Shown: piece after piece, positions 9,829-20,931 of the stretch
Position numbering within the stretch: position 1 is the first letter of the stretch
Layout of the letters: each line of letters opens with the position of its first letter
NCBI GenBank assembly: GCA_963965975.1
Contig: OZ014418.1
Location: forward strand, 1,300,275-1,364,274
Direction: 5' to 3'
Source: Xestospongia bergquistia
Taxonomy: Eukaryota > Porifera > Demospongiae > Haplosclerida > Petrosiidae
DNA length: 64,000 nucleotides
Notes under the pieces: generated by a model
Seen by the model: only the letters and a program-made list of their open reading frames with translations
What the model was told of the DNA's origin: nothing
Database searches by the model: none
Translations under genes and position numbers: made by a program

Positions 9829-11479
9829 TTAATTATTCTCTTGTCCTATAGTTGTTCTCTCATTTAGAAACAGTGTCCCTCTAATTGCTCGATATATTCT
9901 GATCAATTCAGTTTGTCTTGGCATGTGTCCCTGTACAATAAAATGAATAACTGACATACTTTGGCCTTTCAATTCACATAAAATGTATTGGGGCAATGTT
10001 AACAAAGGAAACAATTATAGAGTCGTGCATTTCATTTTAAGGGAAATTTTGTTGACATTTGTCAACTTTGAAAAATGCATGATATTTGGATTTTATTTTA
10101 TCCCATTGTCCCCTTGCCCCCCTCCCCAAATTCTTACTGTGAATATAGGAATGATCTTTATATCTTTGAACTCTGCTATATTGTGTTGATCTTCATTCTT
10201 TACAACAGATGATGATTGGGCCAACACTGCCATATAGTAGATTATTCTATGCTAAAGAATTCGATATTCACTTGTAGACGATTTGTATTTAAATAACTCT
10301 AACTTGACCTCTAATAAGAGGAATTAATCTCGTCACTGAACTCTGGGTAATCCTAACTTAACCACCAATTAAGGAATTAATTTCATCACTGAACTCTGGC
10401 TAACCCTAACTTAAACAGTATTAATTTTGGCATGAATGGAATTAATGCTGAGCTCTGGGTAATCCTAACTTAACCACCAATAAAGGAATTGATTTCATCA
10501 CTGAACTCTGGCTAACCCTAAGTATTAATTTTGGCATGAATGGAATTAATACTGAACTCTGGCTAACCCTAACTTAAACAGTATTAATTTTGGCATGAAT
10601 GGAATTAATACTGAACTCTGGGTAATCCTAACTTAACCACTAATAAAGGAATTAATTTCACCACTGAACTCTGGGTAACCCTAACTTAACCACTAATAAA
10701 GGAATTAATTTCACCACTGAACTCTGGGTAACCCTAACTTAAACAGTATTAATTTCTCCATTTGAAATACTGAACCCTGGGTAACCCTAATTTACCTCCA
10801 AGGAATTTTTCACCATTTATATTGAACCTCTAATCATATCACAAATAATCTATCATGTGATACAGTTGGTAACTCACATACAACAATACTTTAGTAAGGT
10901 GCGTGTGTGTGTACTTACTCGATAAATAGTTTCATGTATGATGATATCACTGATAACTTTGCGAGGAATAAAGTGAGATTTGATATCTCCCATCCATGAC
11001 CACCACCAGTTAGTATATTGAATAACTTGTATGCCAATGTCTTCAATAACTATAATAGACTCTGTAGACAAAATAATATAATATCATGTTTATGGAAGTC
11101 CCCATCTCCTCTCCATCTGTCTGTCTATCCATTACCTTCTGCTGATTCCGTTAATAACATAATAGATATAACAACACTAATTAATATTAGTATTACAAAT
11201 ATACCAGTTAATATCTAAATAAAAGAAAATTAAATCTCAGTAACTTCAATTATTGTCTATTATTAATACCTGTTGTTGTTGAATGAGGACATCCTCTTTT
11301 ATATATTTAAAAAAGTAAGCACTTACTGCAATTAAAACTACAAATGCAAACAATTTTTTATTAAAGCTCCATTCATTAGATCTCTTGAGTTTAAGTTGGC
11401 AGCCATGATGACCTGTTTGAGTGAGAAATCGTTTCTCTGTTAGCACTAATTTTCTTCCATAGATGTCTTCCATGCACAT
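9829..11479 (-). CDS. PIGH: PIGH, subunit of GPI-GlcNAc transferase
   Basis: Five minus-strand exons: 11479..11270, 11214..11136, 11061..10919, 10251..10138 and 9930..9829, in phase throughout, giving 215 residues. Two adjacent hydrophobic segments form the N-terminal membrane hairpin: KLFAFVVLIAVSAYFF in exon 1 and the short, wholly hydrophobic exon 2. Exon 3 holds the PIG-H domain: ESIIVIEDIGIQV, a tryptophan-rich loop, and FIPRKVISDIIIHETIYR. Exon 4 gives HRIIYYMAVLAQ and IIPIFT; exon 5 gives LIRIYRAI. PIG-H acts on the cytosolic face of the ER in the first step of GPI-anchor synthesis, transfer of GlcNAc to phosphatidylinositol. The start could be either of two Mets two codons apart (11479 or 11473). 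The gene is tail-to-tail with SELENON and head-to-head with the TPR gene. Confidence 0.88.
10290..10800. repeat. Degenerate tandem repeat in PIGH intron
   Basis: About 500 bp of irregular repeats built from two related modules. One carries ACTGAACTCTGGGTAATCC and TTAACCACCAATAAAGGAAT; the other carries ACAGTATTAATTTTGGCATG. Units of about 55-60 bp are reshuffled rather than in strict order. CTAACCCTAA occurs repeatedly but not as a pure telomeric array. Confidence 0.75.
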
Positions 11480-11617
11480 GTTAGTGGGCGGAGCTGAGAG
11501 GTGGAGCTAAATTTTGCATATAAATAGCTCGTATGGTGTGAATATTGGCACAAAAGACTTGCTAACAAGTGAGAATTGACACCAATAATTCTTCCTGCAA
11601 ATCTTAAATCTATAATT
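11480..11617 (+). promoter_or_regulatory. Divergent promoter region PIGH / TPR gene, with TATA box
   Basis: 138 bp between start codons. TATAAATAG at 11519-11527 matches a TATA box for the plus-strand TPR gene, about 90 bp before its ATG, which would place transcription start near 11550. The PIGH side shows no TATA box. Confidence 0.6.
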
Positions 11618-14600
11618 ATGATGGAGGACTACGAATTGGAACGTACTCACCACAGCCTCACCAAGAACAATCTGAGCAGTTTCCTGATGGAGGGCATTGA
11701 TACAAGAAACTTGAATGATGGCAATTTTTCTGCAATGGTAGAACTAGGGGTTGAGTCTGACATCGAGGAGAGCGGTGGAATGAGAGAAGCACCTACTTGC
11801 CATGAGCTAGCTATCGAGGGCGAGTCTTTAACGAAGCAAGGAGAACATGAAGAGGCTATACCAGTTCTTGAAGCAGCTTTGGAGACAGGGACTGAAGATC
11901 CTCAATTGTTGAGTGTATTATGGAGTTTGCTGGGCAATGCTCATTTCTATCAAGGGGACTATGAGACAGCTGCTGTCTGCCATGCACACGATTTAGCCAT
12001 TTGCTGTGAAACTGGAGACGAAAAAAGCAAAGCCCAAGCGTATTGCAATCTTGGAATAGCTAACAGAAAATCGGGTATGAAATTAATGTCATAATGCAAC
12101 CAGCTGCACTATGCTTTGTTATAATTATATTAATTCAGTTCCTGTAGTAAGATGCATTCTTTTATTTTCATACTAGGATATTTGGAAAGGGCTAAACTGT
12201 GTTATGAAAGTTATCTGGAGATATGTGAACTCCTCGAAGATAGACGCTCTATTTCCAAGGCTAATCACAATCTAGGCGATCTTCACTTAACTCTGGGTCG
12301 ACTTAAACTTCAAAGAGACGGAAAATTGGAGAATTCTCCAGAAGGACGTGACCATTTGTCTATTGCTGCCATGTATTTTGAGAAGCACCTGGAATATATC
12401 TTAGATCATGGATCAAAGTATGGCTACCCACACAGTTTATATCATACTTGTATTAATGATATGATGCTGTATAAGTTCAATAGTCAAACCTTAATAGTAG
12501 ATTACTACTGTCTATGGTCTAGTGATGTCACTGACCCTCTGACTGTCCTTCCTAATATTCATTTCACACTGTTTGTCTAGCTATCCATGCTGTTATTGCT
12601 TACACATCCATTACAATTATGATTGTTTATTATATTAGTATAAAGTTATTGTAAAGAGAAGTGGGAAGTATGCTGTGTTGACAATAGAACATGTACTTTT
12701 AAATTTCTATTTTTACAAACCAAAGGAAGAAAAATATGTAAAATACATTAGAACTACTGTGTTGATAATAGAACATGTACTTTTAAATTTCTATTTTCAT
12801 AAGCCAAAGAAAGAAAAATATATAAAATACATAAAGAACTACTGTTATAAGCCATAAGCATAATTTTGTTCTAATTAAAGGTTAGGGGAAATCCATAAGA
12901 AATGTTTTAGTTTGTATATAATAGTAAATTGTCCTTATTAAGGAGTTTCATTGTGTAACGAACACAATTATTTCGTAGTGTGAAATTTGAATATTACTTA
13001 GTTTATCTTATTAATTATATTATTATAATTACTATTTGTTTGTTAATGATGCCTGACTATAAATACCATATAAGTTATTGTTTTGTTCCAGTGAATGATA
13101 TTACCATGTTCTTGAACAAAGTGTATAACATTAACAACTAGTTCTCCCAAAATGCCAACATCCCATCAACCAAATAACAGCTACTTATAATATATTTTAC
13201 AATAGGAGATTATATGGCCACTAAAGCAATGACAACAATTGTGACTGTTTCTTTAGTTAGAATAAACAATATACTATTAACTAATGTCTTTAATAATTAA
13301 AGTTATAATGATAATTATATAACCATATATAGAAAGATGTTATTAGGTATTCTAAGAAGGGGTAGGATGAGAGTGAAATATGTCAAGGAGTTGGTGTGTA
13401 TATTGGGGTGTATGTAGGAGAGATGGTTGAAGTTACACTAGATATGTTGTTTATTAACATGATAGAAGTATATTACCTAATGTTACATAATTTGTACTCT
13501 ATTACAACATGTGACAACAGTGTGATTGTTGAATAATTATCTTGTTATTGTGTTGATACTGACCTTGTTAATAATCGGAGCTTAATACTGTATATTACAA
13601 GTACTTAGTATGACATCGTATGTCTTTGAAGTGTTTTATTAGTATGTAAATGACAATTTACAGATGTATCATATTACATTAGTAGTACTGCTTCTATTGG
13701 GATATAGTTTACATACTGAGAAGATCTAAACAGATCATTTATTTGTTTTCACATACATAATGTCTTTCTAATATATTTTTATGCAACAATGCGCATATAG
13801 GTAGTAATAGGAAGTCATTTGTTAAAAGATTTTTATTGTGTTGTTGTAAGGACATAGTCTATAAGCATATAATGTACCAATCATAACTTAACACTTTAAA
13901 TAGTAGTAAAATGTTATAGTAGTCACTTTGTACTACAACACAATGACAATTGATTATGTATCCAGGATATATTGTCAGTCAACTTAATAGACTATCATGT
14001 TACAATAGAGTTAGTCTGTGTGTGACCTGAGAACAAATTGGTCAGAACAATTAGTATACAATATTCCATTGAAAAGTGTACAATTTGGCATCTACATGAG
14101 TTATACAATAGATCTAGTTGTTGACAATTTACCAGTTAAGGTCAGTTAGTCAGATTAAGAGGTATTTGCTTTATATTTTACTAAACACTTTGTTCATTCT
14201 CACTTCTTTTACTATTTATCTCTTTTGACTCTACAGAGCAGCTGAAGCTCGAGTACATGGAAATTTGGGTATTATCTATGAGCTACTTCGAAACACTGAC
14301 AAAGCTATTGATCACCATCAAAAGGTAACTCTATCAATGATATCACTTACTTATCAGTAATACATCTATTTTATATGACAATTAATATGATCCTGTTTTT
14401 GTTTCATCAGAGGTTACACATTGCCCAGGAATTGGCTGATAAAGCTAGCGAGGGGAGAGCATATTGCAGCATTGGTAATTGTCTCAGAGCTATCCTACAG
14501 CCTGATAAGGCAATGGAATGCTACAAAAGAGTAAGTCCAGCTGTTATATATAACTCAGAATTAGAGCTTGCTCACACATTGCCATATGCTCTTCTTCTTT

Positions 14601-17050
14601 CTCCCTTTACTCTCTTTCATATTTTCTTTTACTTCTTAGGGTCTTAGTATTGCATCAGACCTTGATGATCAGATTGGTCTTGGAGTGTGTCATTGTAACC
14701 TTGCCACAACATATGAAATTTTAGGCAACTGGTTGGAGGCTTCAGATCAACATGAGAAGGTAAAGTACATACAATATGTCTGTGTGTTATCTGGATTAAT
14801 TAAATCCTACACATATCTTACTATGCGTTAATAGTAAGAGGAGTTTGTTCAGTAACACAAGCATTCAATTGTCTTCTTACTCCTACCCTTAACTACATGT
14901 TCTGTTGTACCCTACCCTACCCTCCCTCCTTCTCTCTCCCTCCCTCCCTATCCTCTCCCCCTCTCTCTCTCATTCCTCTCCCTCTCTCCTTCTTCCCTCC
15001 AGCATCTACAAGCTATGAAGAACTCCAACAACATGTATGGACAAGCAGCTGCATTATCCAACATGGCCAAGGTGTATGAATATTTGGCTAATGTTAGCAA
15101 AGCTATTGAAGCTTTAGAACGCGTAAGTAATGTCCTCATACAACATACTACATTTTATGAAATATTTGTTAGTATAGGAATTAATATGAAAATATGACAT
15201 TGAGTTTTAAGCCATTTGGGAGAATGATTGAAACAAATCACTTATTGTTTCACACCAATAAACCATTGTTCTAGATTATCCCTCCTTTTAAGAAAAGTTG
15301 TGTATATTATAGCATCACATTTAGTTTCTTTCTTAACTTAAAAAAGTACTTCGAAATAGAAATTGGAATTAAATTCCATTAATACGCTCTATAAAAAGCT
15401 ATTTTTATTTTACAGTTCGCATATATAGTATTATGGATTATTTATAACAGCTGCTTAAATTTCAAAAATTAATGAACTTTTTAAATTAAAATAGTTCAGT
15501 CTTTTCTAGGTATGTTCTATGAGTGGGTGATGTATATATTTAATAGAGAAGTCATAGTTTAGCATTCCATTCTATAGTGCAATGCAAAGCTGTTGCCTGA
15601 GGACCTCTTTGATCAATTTGTGTGTGCCAATAATGTCTAGTTTCTAAAGAATGTATCATTTTTGAAACAGATCGTTACAAAAATAAGCAAATAGATTGTT
15701 CAATTGTATTTTGTACACACGTTAATTTTTAAGAAGCATCGTAAATTATTTTTAATCCCCTTGTGTGGCTTTGATTAAATGAGTTTATCTGTAGACTCCT
15801 GCTTTAGTACAATAATTATTACATGGACTAAATGTGAATAGGATTTAGTAGGAAAACAAATATAAAATAAAACAATTAACCTTAAAAGTTGTGTAGCATA
15901 AACAACAAATTATTAACCATAATTATTATGTAAACAGAAAAATACAAGTATTATCCCTCCAAAATCTCTCGATGGTTTCATCACTTTCCTTTTCTTGTCT
16001 TACAGCTGGCTGTTCTTCAAAAAGAACTTTGTGAAGATGACAAAATAAAAGAAACACTTGAAGAAATCACTCGACTCGGAGGATCATTGAAAGAAAATGA
16101 AAGTACATCTCCTTCTAACAAAGGCACACTCCCTACAGCAAAAGGAGAAGTGACAAATACTGGTAGTGGCGGAAAAAAGGGTGGTATTTTGAAGAAATTG
16201 AAGGAGAAAAGAGCTAAAAAACAAAGTATTGTTGGTCCTGAGACGCCATTAAGTGTATCTGGACTTATTGAATCTCGTGATTTAGCTTGGGGAGGAGATA
16301 AATCTCCAAGCAACAAACAAGAGAAAAAATCAAAGAAATCTGTTAGCAAGGAGAAACTAAATACCATTAAGCAGGATTCTCCTATGCCACAAAGATCTGG
16401 GTCAGTCAGTAGTCGTGACGATTTAAAAGAGAAAGATGTTGCGGAGTCACCACCAGGAGCTGTGAATGGAAACAGCAGTCCTTCAAATGAAAGGGGCAGA
16501 AAACGTTCTTGGAGTCATGGTAACACAAATAGAGGTCTCGAAGGTAGTACCGAACAAGGAGAACTTACTGCTTTCTTGAGCAATTCCCAACTCTCTCATT
16601 CTGGATCTGCAACATTTACATGTAGTTCTGGAGGTGGGACACAAAATTCCGATGGTACGACTGATCAATATGTTATTAATGGTCCCAGTCCAGGAGATCC
16701 TCTAGGCACTCTAGAACGACGAAAGGATAAAAAACCTTTGTATAAAAACTTTGGCAGCGAGTCACATCGTCAGACTTTAATGGAACTTGAAGAGTTTTTG
16801 GACACTTCAAATGAGACAGAACCTGTTGATCTTACCAAGTTACTTGACTGGGATGGATGGATGATAGGATCAAGAGATGTTGTGTAAGTTACAATATCAG
16901 CAATTAATTTGATACAAAGATGATTTTTGAATAAAATAATATTCCATAGTTTGCCTAATCTGTAGAAAGTGTAAGAACCACTTTGTCTATTACTGTCCAC
17001 AGTATGGCCTTTAACAAGAATAAAACTGAAATATTAAGTAATAGCATTGT

Positions 17051-17082
<32 letters not shown>

Positions 17083-17118
17083 AGTGTACAATCTACAAAA
17101 GAATCTAAGTTGATATGA
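11618..17118 (+). CDS. TPR-repeat protein of the LGN/Pins (GPSM) type, without visible GoLoco motifs
   Basis: Exons: 11618..12074, 12177..12417, 14237..14324, 14411..14530, 14640..14759, 15003..15122, 16006..16883 and probably 17085..17118, giving 685 residues. If the last intron is retained, translation ends at 16887 with 675 residues. After an acidic N-terminal ~60 residues come about seven 40-residue tetratricopeptide repeats of LGN style (ELAIEGESLTKQGEHEEAI, LLGNAHFYQGDYETA, AYCSIGNCLRAILQPDKAM, LSNMAKVYEYLANVSKAIEA). The C-terminal ~290 residues are Ser/Lys/Gly-rich and mostly disordered, ending with an acidic segment (LMELEEFLDTS) and LLDWDGWMIGS. LGN-type TPRs bind peptide partners in spindle orientation and G-protein signalling. 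The GoLoco motifs that bind G-alpha in GPSM proteins are not seen, so orthology is open. Confidence 0.8.
12418..14236 (+). other. Long (1.8 kb) intron of the TPR gene
   Basis: AT-rich DNA with no supported gene. It contains an imperfect tandem duplication of an 84-bp unit (about 12672-12842) carrying ATAGAACATGTACTTTTAAA. That explains the short open frame seen there. The intron is unusually long for this region, where most are below 200 bp. Confidence 0.7.
15123..16005 (+). other. 883-bp intron of the TPR gene
   Basis: AT-rich intron between the last TPR exon and the disordered C-terminal exon. No repeat, gene or RNA is recognised in it. Confidence 0.6.
17053..17084 (+). repeat. (CT)n tract forming a polypyrimidine tract
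   Basis: A run of CT dinucleotides ends in CTAG at 17084, immediately before the proposed last exon of the TPR gene. It makes an ideal 3' splice site, which supports splicing of the GTAAGT donor at 16884. Confidence 0.7.
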
Positions 17119-17331
17119 GAGACTCTAATTGTAAAATTTATTTTTATATCATAACTAATTAATAAGCATTAATTCTTTTAAAGACATTTAATTTCATTCT
17201 CTGTCAAAAATTAATTGTTACATCTATTTTTGGTTGTGTTATCAAAAAATTACAGAACTGAACAATTTTAAAATAACTCTTTAAAAAAGAACATGATTTA
17301 AAGAGTTAGATACAGACATTATTATTGATTA

Positions 17332-19576
17332 TCAATTAATTGAAATATGAGTACCTCCTCCCTGTTGATGAGGGGTCCGTTCAAATAGGAGTGGTCGCTC
17401 CTGTAGTCGAACTTCTATGTCTTCTAGTTGTCTCTCATATCTGAGTCTGTTCTCAATGTCAACTTGTCTACAGTAGAAAATATGATAACATGTTTAATGT
17501 ATTGTATTAAATGTACCTTAATTTCTTAATAGTTACATGTACTGTATTAAATGTACCTTAATTTCTTAATAGTTACATGTACTGTATTAAATGTACCTTA
17601 ATTTCTTAATATTTACATGTATTGTATTAAATGTACCTTAATTTCTTCAAATTCTCTCTCTGTTTAGTTTCTAGCCAGGAAGATAAATCATTTGCAACAC
17701 TTTTTTCTGATACAACTCTTTGGAGTTGACATTGTCGCTCTCTCTTTTCTTTTTTAAGAGTTTCTTCTAGTTGTTCCTGCTCTTCTTGTTCAGCCATTTT
17801 TTGAAGAGTCATTTGTTGTCGAAGATCAGCAGAACGTGTCATCGTAGGTGGATAACTGCTTTTTGACTTGAGGATTGATTTAGATGGCTGTGGTCCAGTT
17901 GAAGTCAACTGAGGAACAGTTTGAGAGGTTTTTAATTTGTTCATTTCATTTTCTAAAGTTTTGTGTTTCTTTAGTTCTATTCTCCTATCAATTCTAAGAT
18001 CAAATGGCTTTGGGACTGTACAGAATCTACCATGATCTCTTTTCTCGTTGAGTTCCTGTTCAAACTCTTCATACGCTTGTTTGTGGTCAGGAACTGTCTC
18101 ATTGACTGTAGGATGGAAACTGTGGTGTGTTGTTAGAAATGCCTGCTTCTCCATTTCTTCTCTCCTTGTTTTGCGCAGATGACCTAGAGTATAATTCCTT
18201 CCTTTAACTTGCATGCTATTGGGAAGATGTGAGCTAGCCAACAGCTCTAGAGCTCGCACTTTAATCCGTATCTTTCTGTATTCTTCTTCTTCTATAATTT
18301 TTTCATTGACTGTTGGATCAAAAACATATTTAGGTACAGGTCTAGCTTGGAAATGTCTCTCTTCTCTCATTTGCTGCTCCTCGTGTAGTTTGCGTTGTGT
18401 GTTCTGTTCTTCTGCCAGTTTTCTTTTCATATCTTCACGAGCTATAAAACTAAATGGTCTCTCAGAAGATTTAAGGATTTTCTTTGAGTTGGCTTTCACT
18501 TGCCTTCTCCTTTCTTCATTGCAAGCATTGATCATTTCAAAGAGAGGCAGATATGTTGTAGGAGGAACTGGTTTGGCCTTAAATTGTCTTTGTAGCTCAG
18601 CTTCTTCCTTTGCTTCTTTCTCCAGTCTCTCTTTCTCAGCCATCTCCAAACTCCGGCTTTTCTTCTTCTCTTTTCCCTCTTCTCTGAGAGTCATAGAAAA
18701 TGGACGAGGGATTGTGATACATGGGGACCTTACCACACTGGAAGGTTGGCCACTTTTATCTTGAGTGGCTTCAACCATTGTCCAAGTCGCTGAGGGTGCA
18801 TACTGATTAACAGAAAAGTCATCCCACATATGATCAATGAGATCAGAGGGAAGATCCTTGTCATCAGTGTTATTATTGGTATCAGCTGCTGAAGTAGAGG
18901 AACCACCTTCCGATGACGAATCTGTTATGGAAATATCATCTAAAACTTCATCTCCTGATCCTGTTAGGGATCTGACGTTATTGGTTTCTAAGTCCTTCAC
19001 ATTGTACTCCAATATCAGTAAGTTTTCTTCAAGTGAGGGTGGAGATGGGGATGGAAAAGGAGACAAGGTTCTTGGACTTCTATCCTCCATTGATATGTTC
19101 GTTTCAGTAGATATTGAATACAATGAGTGGGTGGGGTTACATATACCAGAGCATGGATGACCTAATAGAGATACTGTTGCATCATTTAAAACTCTCTGGT
19201 TTTCAAAAAGTTTTTCTAAAATTGCTATCGTCTTTTGATGTTCTTTCTTCAATTGCTTCACTTCAGACAACAATAAGTCACTAGATTGAAGTTGCTCAGT
19301 AAAACATTCAGTCATCACAGGCTCTTTAGCATTAGTTACATTCGCTGAGCAAGAGATACGTGAGGAGGTCCCTTCAATTCTCATCTCGTCGTTACTTTGA
19401 CGTGGTGTTCTCGCGTCTTCTTGCTTGCTGATATACGAGTAGTCTCGTTCGTATTGGTTCATAGATAATCGTGTCCTAGGATGACGTGGCGGAGAGATAC
19501 AAGAGTTCTTAAAAACACTACCAGAATGGCTTGATTCAAAATCCAGTTCCTCTGTAGCCATCTTGACTGTTTCCAT
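17332..19576 (-). CDS. FAM161A/B-like: FAM161 family microtubule/ciliary protein
   Basis: Two exons: 19576..17637 and 17467..17332, joined as AG|A, giving 691 residues. The N-terminal ~290 residues are low-complexity, with acidic and Ser-rich stretches. The conserved FAM161 (UPF0564) region follows: FKAKPVPPTTYLPLFEMI, a Lys/Arg-rich helix, SSERPFSFIAREDMKRK, FQARPVPKYVFDPTVNEK, RKIRIKVRALELLASSHLP, FHPTVNETVPDHKQAYEEF. The second exon gives the C-terminal coiled segment ending RLQERPLLFERT. Vertebrate FAM161A binds microtubules at the centriole and connecting cilium and is linked to retinal degeneration; here a centriole/cilium role is inferred. Alternative start Mets at residues 1 and 6 are both plausible. 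The start lies 47 bp from the CNIH4-like start on the other strand. Confidence 0.88.
17496..17640 (-). repeat. 40-bp tandem repeat duplicating the FAM161 5' splice site
   Basis: The block ATGTACCTTAATTTCTT recurs at exact 40-bp spacing (17511, 17551, 17591, 17631). Read on the minus strand, each copy contains AAATTAAG|GTACAT, the very donor that ends FAM161 exon 1 at 17637. Four equivalent donor sites therefore lie in tandem. Confidence 0.85.
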
Positions 19577-19623
19577 GGAAACATAAATTTAACCCTTTTT
19601 AAAGCAAGGAGAAGGAATTTGAG
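19577..19623. promoter_or_regulatory. 47-bp divergent promoter FAM161 / CNIH4-like
   Basis: Only 47 bp separate the two start codons, so the 5'UTRs must be tiny or the transcripts must overlap at their 5' ends. Confidence 0.5.
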
Positions 19624-20751
19624 ATGTACGATAGTTTAGTGTTTTTCCTGTGTCTTGTAGACGAGATAATAGCAATAGGTCTAACTATCTACTTTGTATC
19701 CTTTTATAAATGTGTTCTTTTAATCAATGTATAAATTTGTTAAATGTGTTTATCTAATGATTTGTTTCTTGATAAGTTCTTAACCCTCTTCATAGATAGT
19801 ATGTTTATCAGATATCCAGTTTGATTTTATTGCTACAAGACATGGCTGTGATAAACTCAATAAAGTACACATTGATCTATTATAGTATATATATGTATCT
19901 TGTTATAGTGGGTGGTACCAGAGATAACAGTAAGTGGGTTTGTTCCGTTAATGCTGTTGATATCGGGTCATTGGATCCTGTTCTTAATTACATGTCCTCT
20001 GGCAGGTTACTTATTTTATAGGTATAAAATCTATTGTTTTATTTTATTAATAATATTTATTTATCTCATTATCTGTATCCTATTGTTCATCTGTCTATTA
20101 AACTGTAGTCATCCGTCCATTCATTCTTCTTTCCATTCATCCATCCATTTATCAATCTATTCATTTATCCATCTATCTATCCAACAATTTATCCATTAAT
20201 CCATTCATTCATCCATCCATTCAGGCATCAATCCATACATATATCCATTCATCCATTAATCTGTCCATTAATCCATTCAGACATCAATCCATTCATATAT
20301 CCATTCATCCATTAATCTGTCCATTAATTCATTCATTCATCCATCCATTCGTCCATTAATCTCTCCATTAATCCATTCATTCATCCATCCATTCAGACAT
20401 CAATCCATACATATATCCATTAATCTGTCCATTAATTCATTCATTCATCCATCCATTCAGACATCAATCCATACATATATCCATTCATCCATTAATCTCT
20501 CCATTCATCCATTCATTTTCCATCCATTTAGACATTTTACTCTTCCCAACTCAATGATTGGTATCTATGATCCTGCTATTATTCGTAATGGAAATCAATT
20601 AGTGGATTTTCAAAAAGAGGCTTTTATTAAAATAGGCTATCATCTGATCATATTCTTCATTTGTCTTTACTTGTAAGTTACCAAGGATTACAGTAACCAT
20701 AGCTACAACTTTTTTTCTACCTCTAGCTTTGTGGTATCGCTTTTTCTTTGA
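19624..20751 (+). CDS. CNIH4: Cornichon family protein, CNIH4 type
   Basis: Exons 19624..19695, 19796..19864, 19909..20021, 20532..20672 and 20727..20751, in frame, giving 139 residues, the usual CNIH4 length. Signature parts are YFIVCLSDIQFDFI, CDKLNKWVVPEI, a hydrophobic GHWILFLITCPLAGYLFYR, and NSMIGIYDPAIIRNGNQL followed by KEAFIKIGYHLIIFF. Cornichons are three- to four-pass ER membrane cargo receptors that load proteins such as GPCRs and growth-factor precursors into COPII vesicles. CNIH4 is the GPCR-linked branch. The last exon has only eight codons. The exon pattern matches the second cornichon gene at 22042. Confidence 0.9.
20100..20530 (+). repeat. Low-complexity CATC/CATT minisatellite in CNIH4-like intron 3
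   Basis: About 430 bp of imperfect ATCCATCCATTCAT-type repeats, with a longer unit of roughly 60-70 bp (CATTCAGACATCAATCCATA) repeated several times. It ends directly at the 3' splice site at 20531, where the repeat itself supplies the pyrimidines. Confidence 0.85.
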
Positions 20752-20931
20752 CATCCCTGTTGGTAATAGTTCTCTCTCTCTCTCTTTTCATTGAAAAATG
20801 ACTCATCACTAACTAGTTTATTTTTTTAAGTGAGATGAAATTTAAGAGACTACAAAAGATCATAATTCAACCCCTTTCTGTGTATGTGTGCAATTTAACT
20901 TTAAAACCCAAAGAAAAAAATTTTAACAAAA

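Noticed and set aside
10290-10800. Telomere-like CTAACCCTAA motifs suggesting an interstitial telomere
   Set aside because: The motif occurs once per ~60-bp unit within a larger intronic repeat, not as a head-to-tail hexamer run.
12675-12857. Small open frame of 60 codons in the long TPR-gene intron
   Set aside because: It is an 84-bp tandem duplication of AT-rich DNA without coding character.
16006-16887. GoLoco motifs in the C-terminal part of the TPR protein
   Set aside because: No acidic-Gln-Arg GoLoco core (DDQR type) could be found, so I did not name the gene GPSM2.
18213-19160. Plus-strand open frames of 107 and 183 codons at 18213-18764 and 18837-19160
   Set aside because: Antisense shadows of the long FAM161 exon; Ser/Leu-rich as expected for the reverse of Lys/Glu-rich coding DNA.
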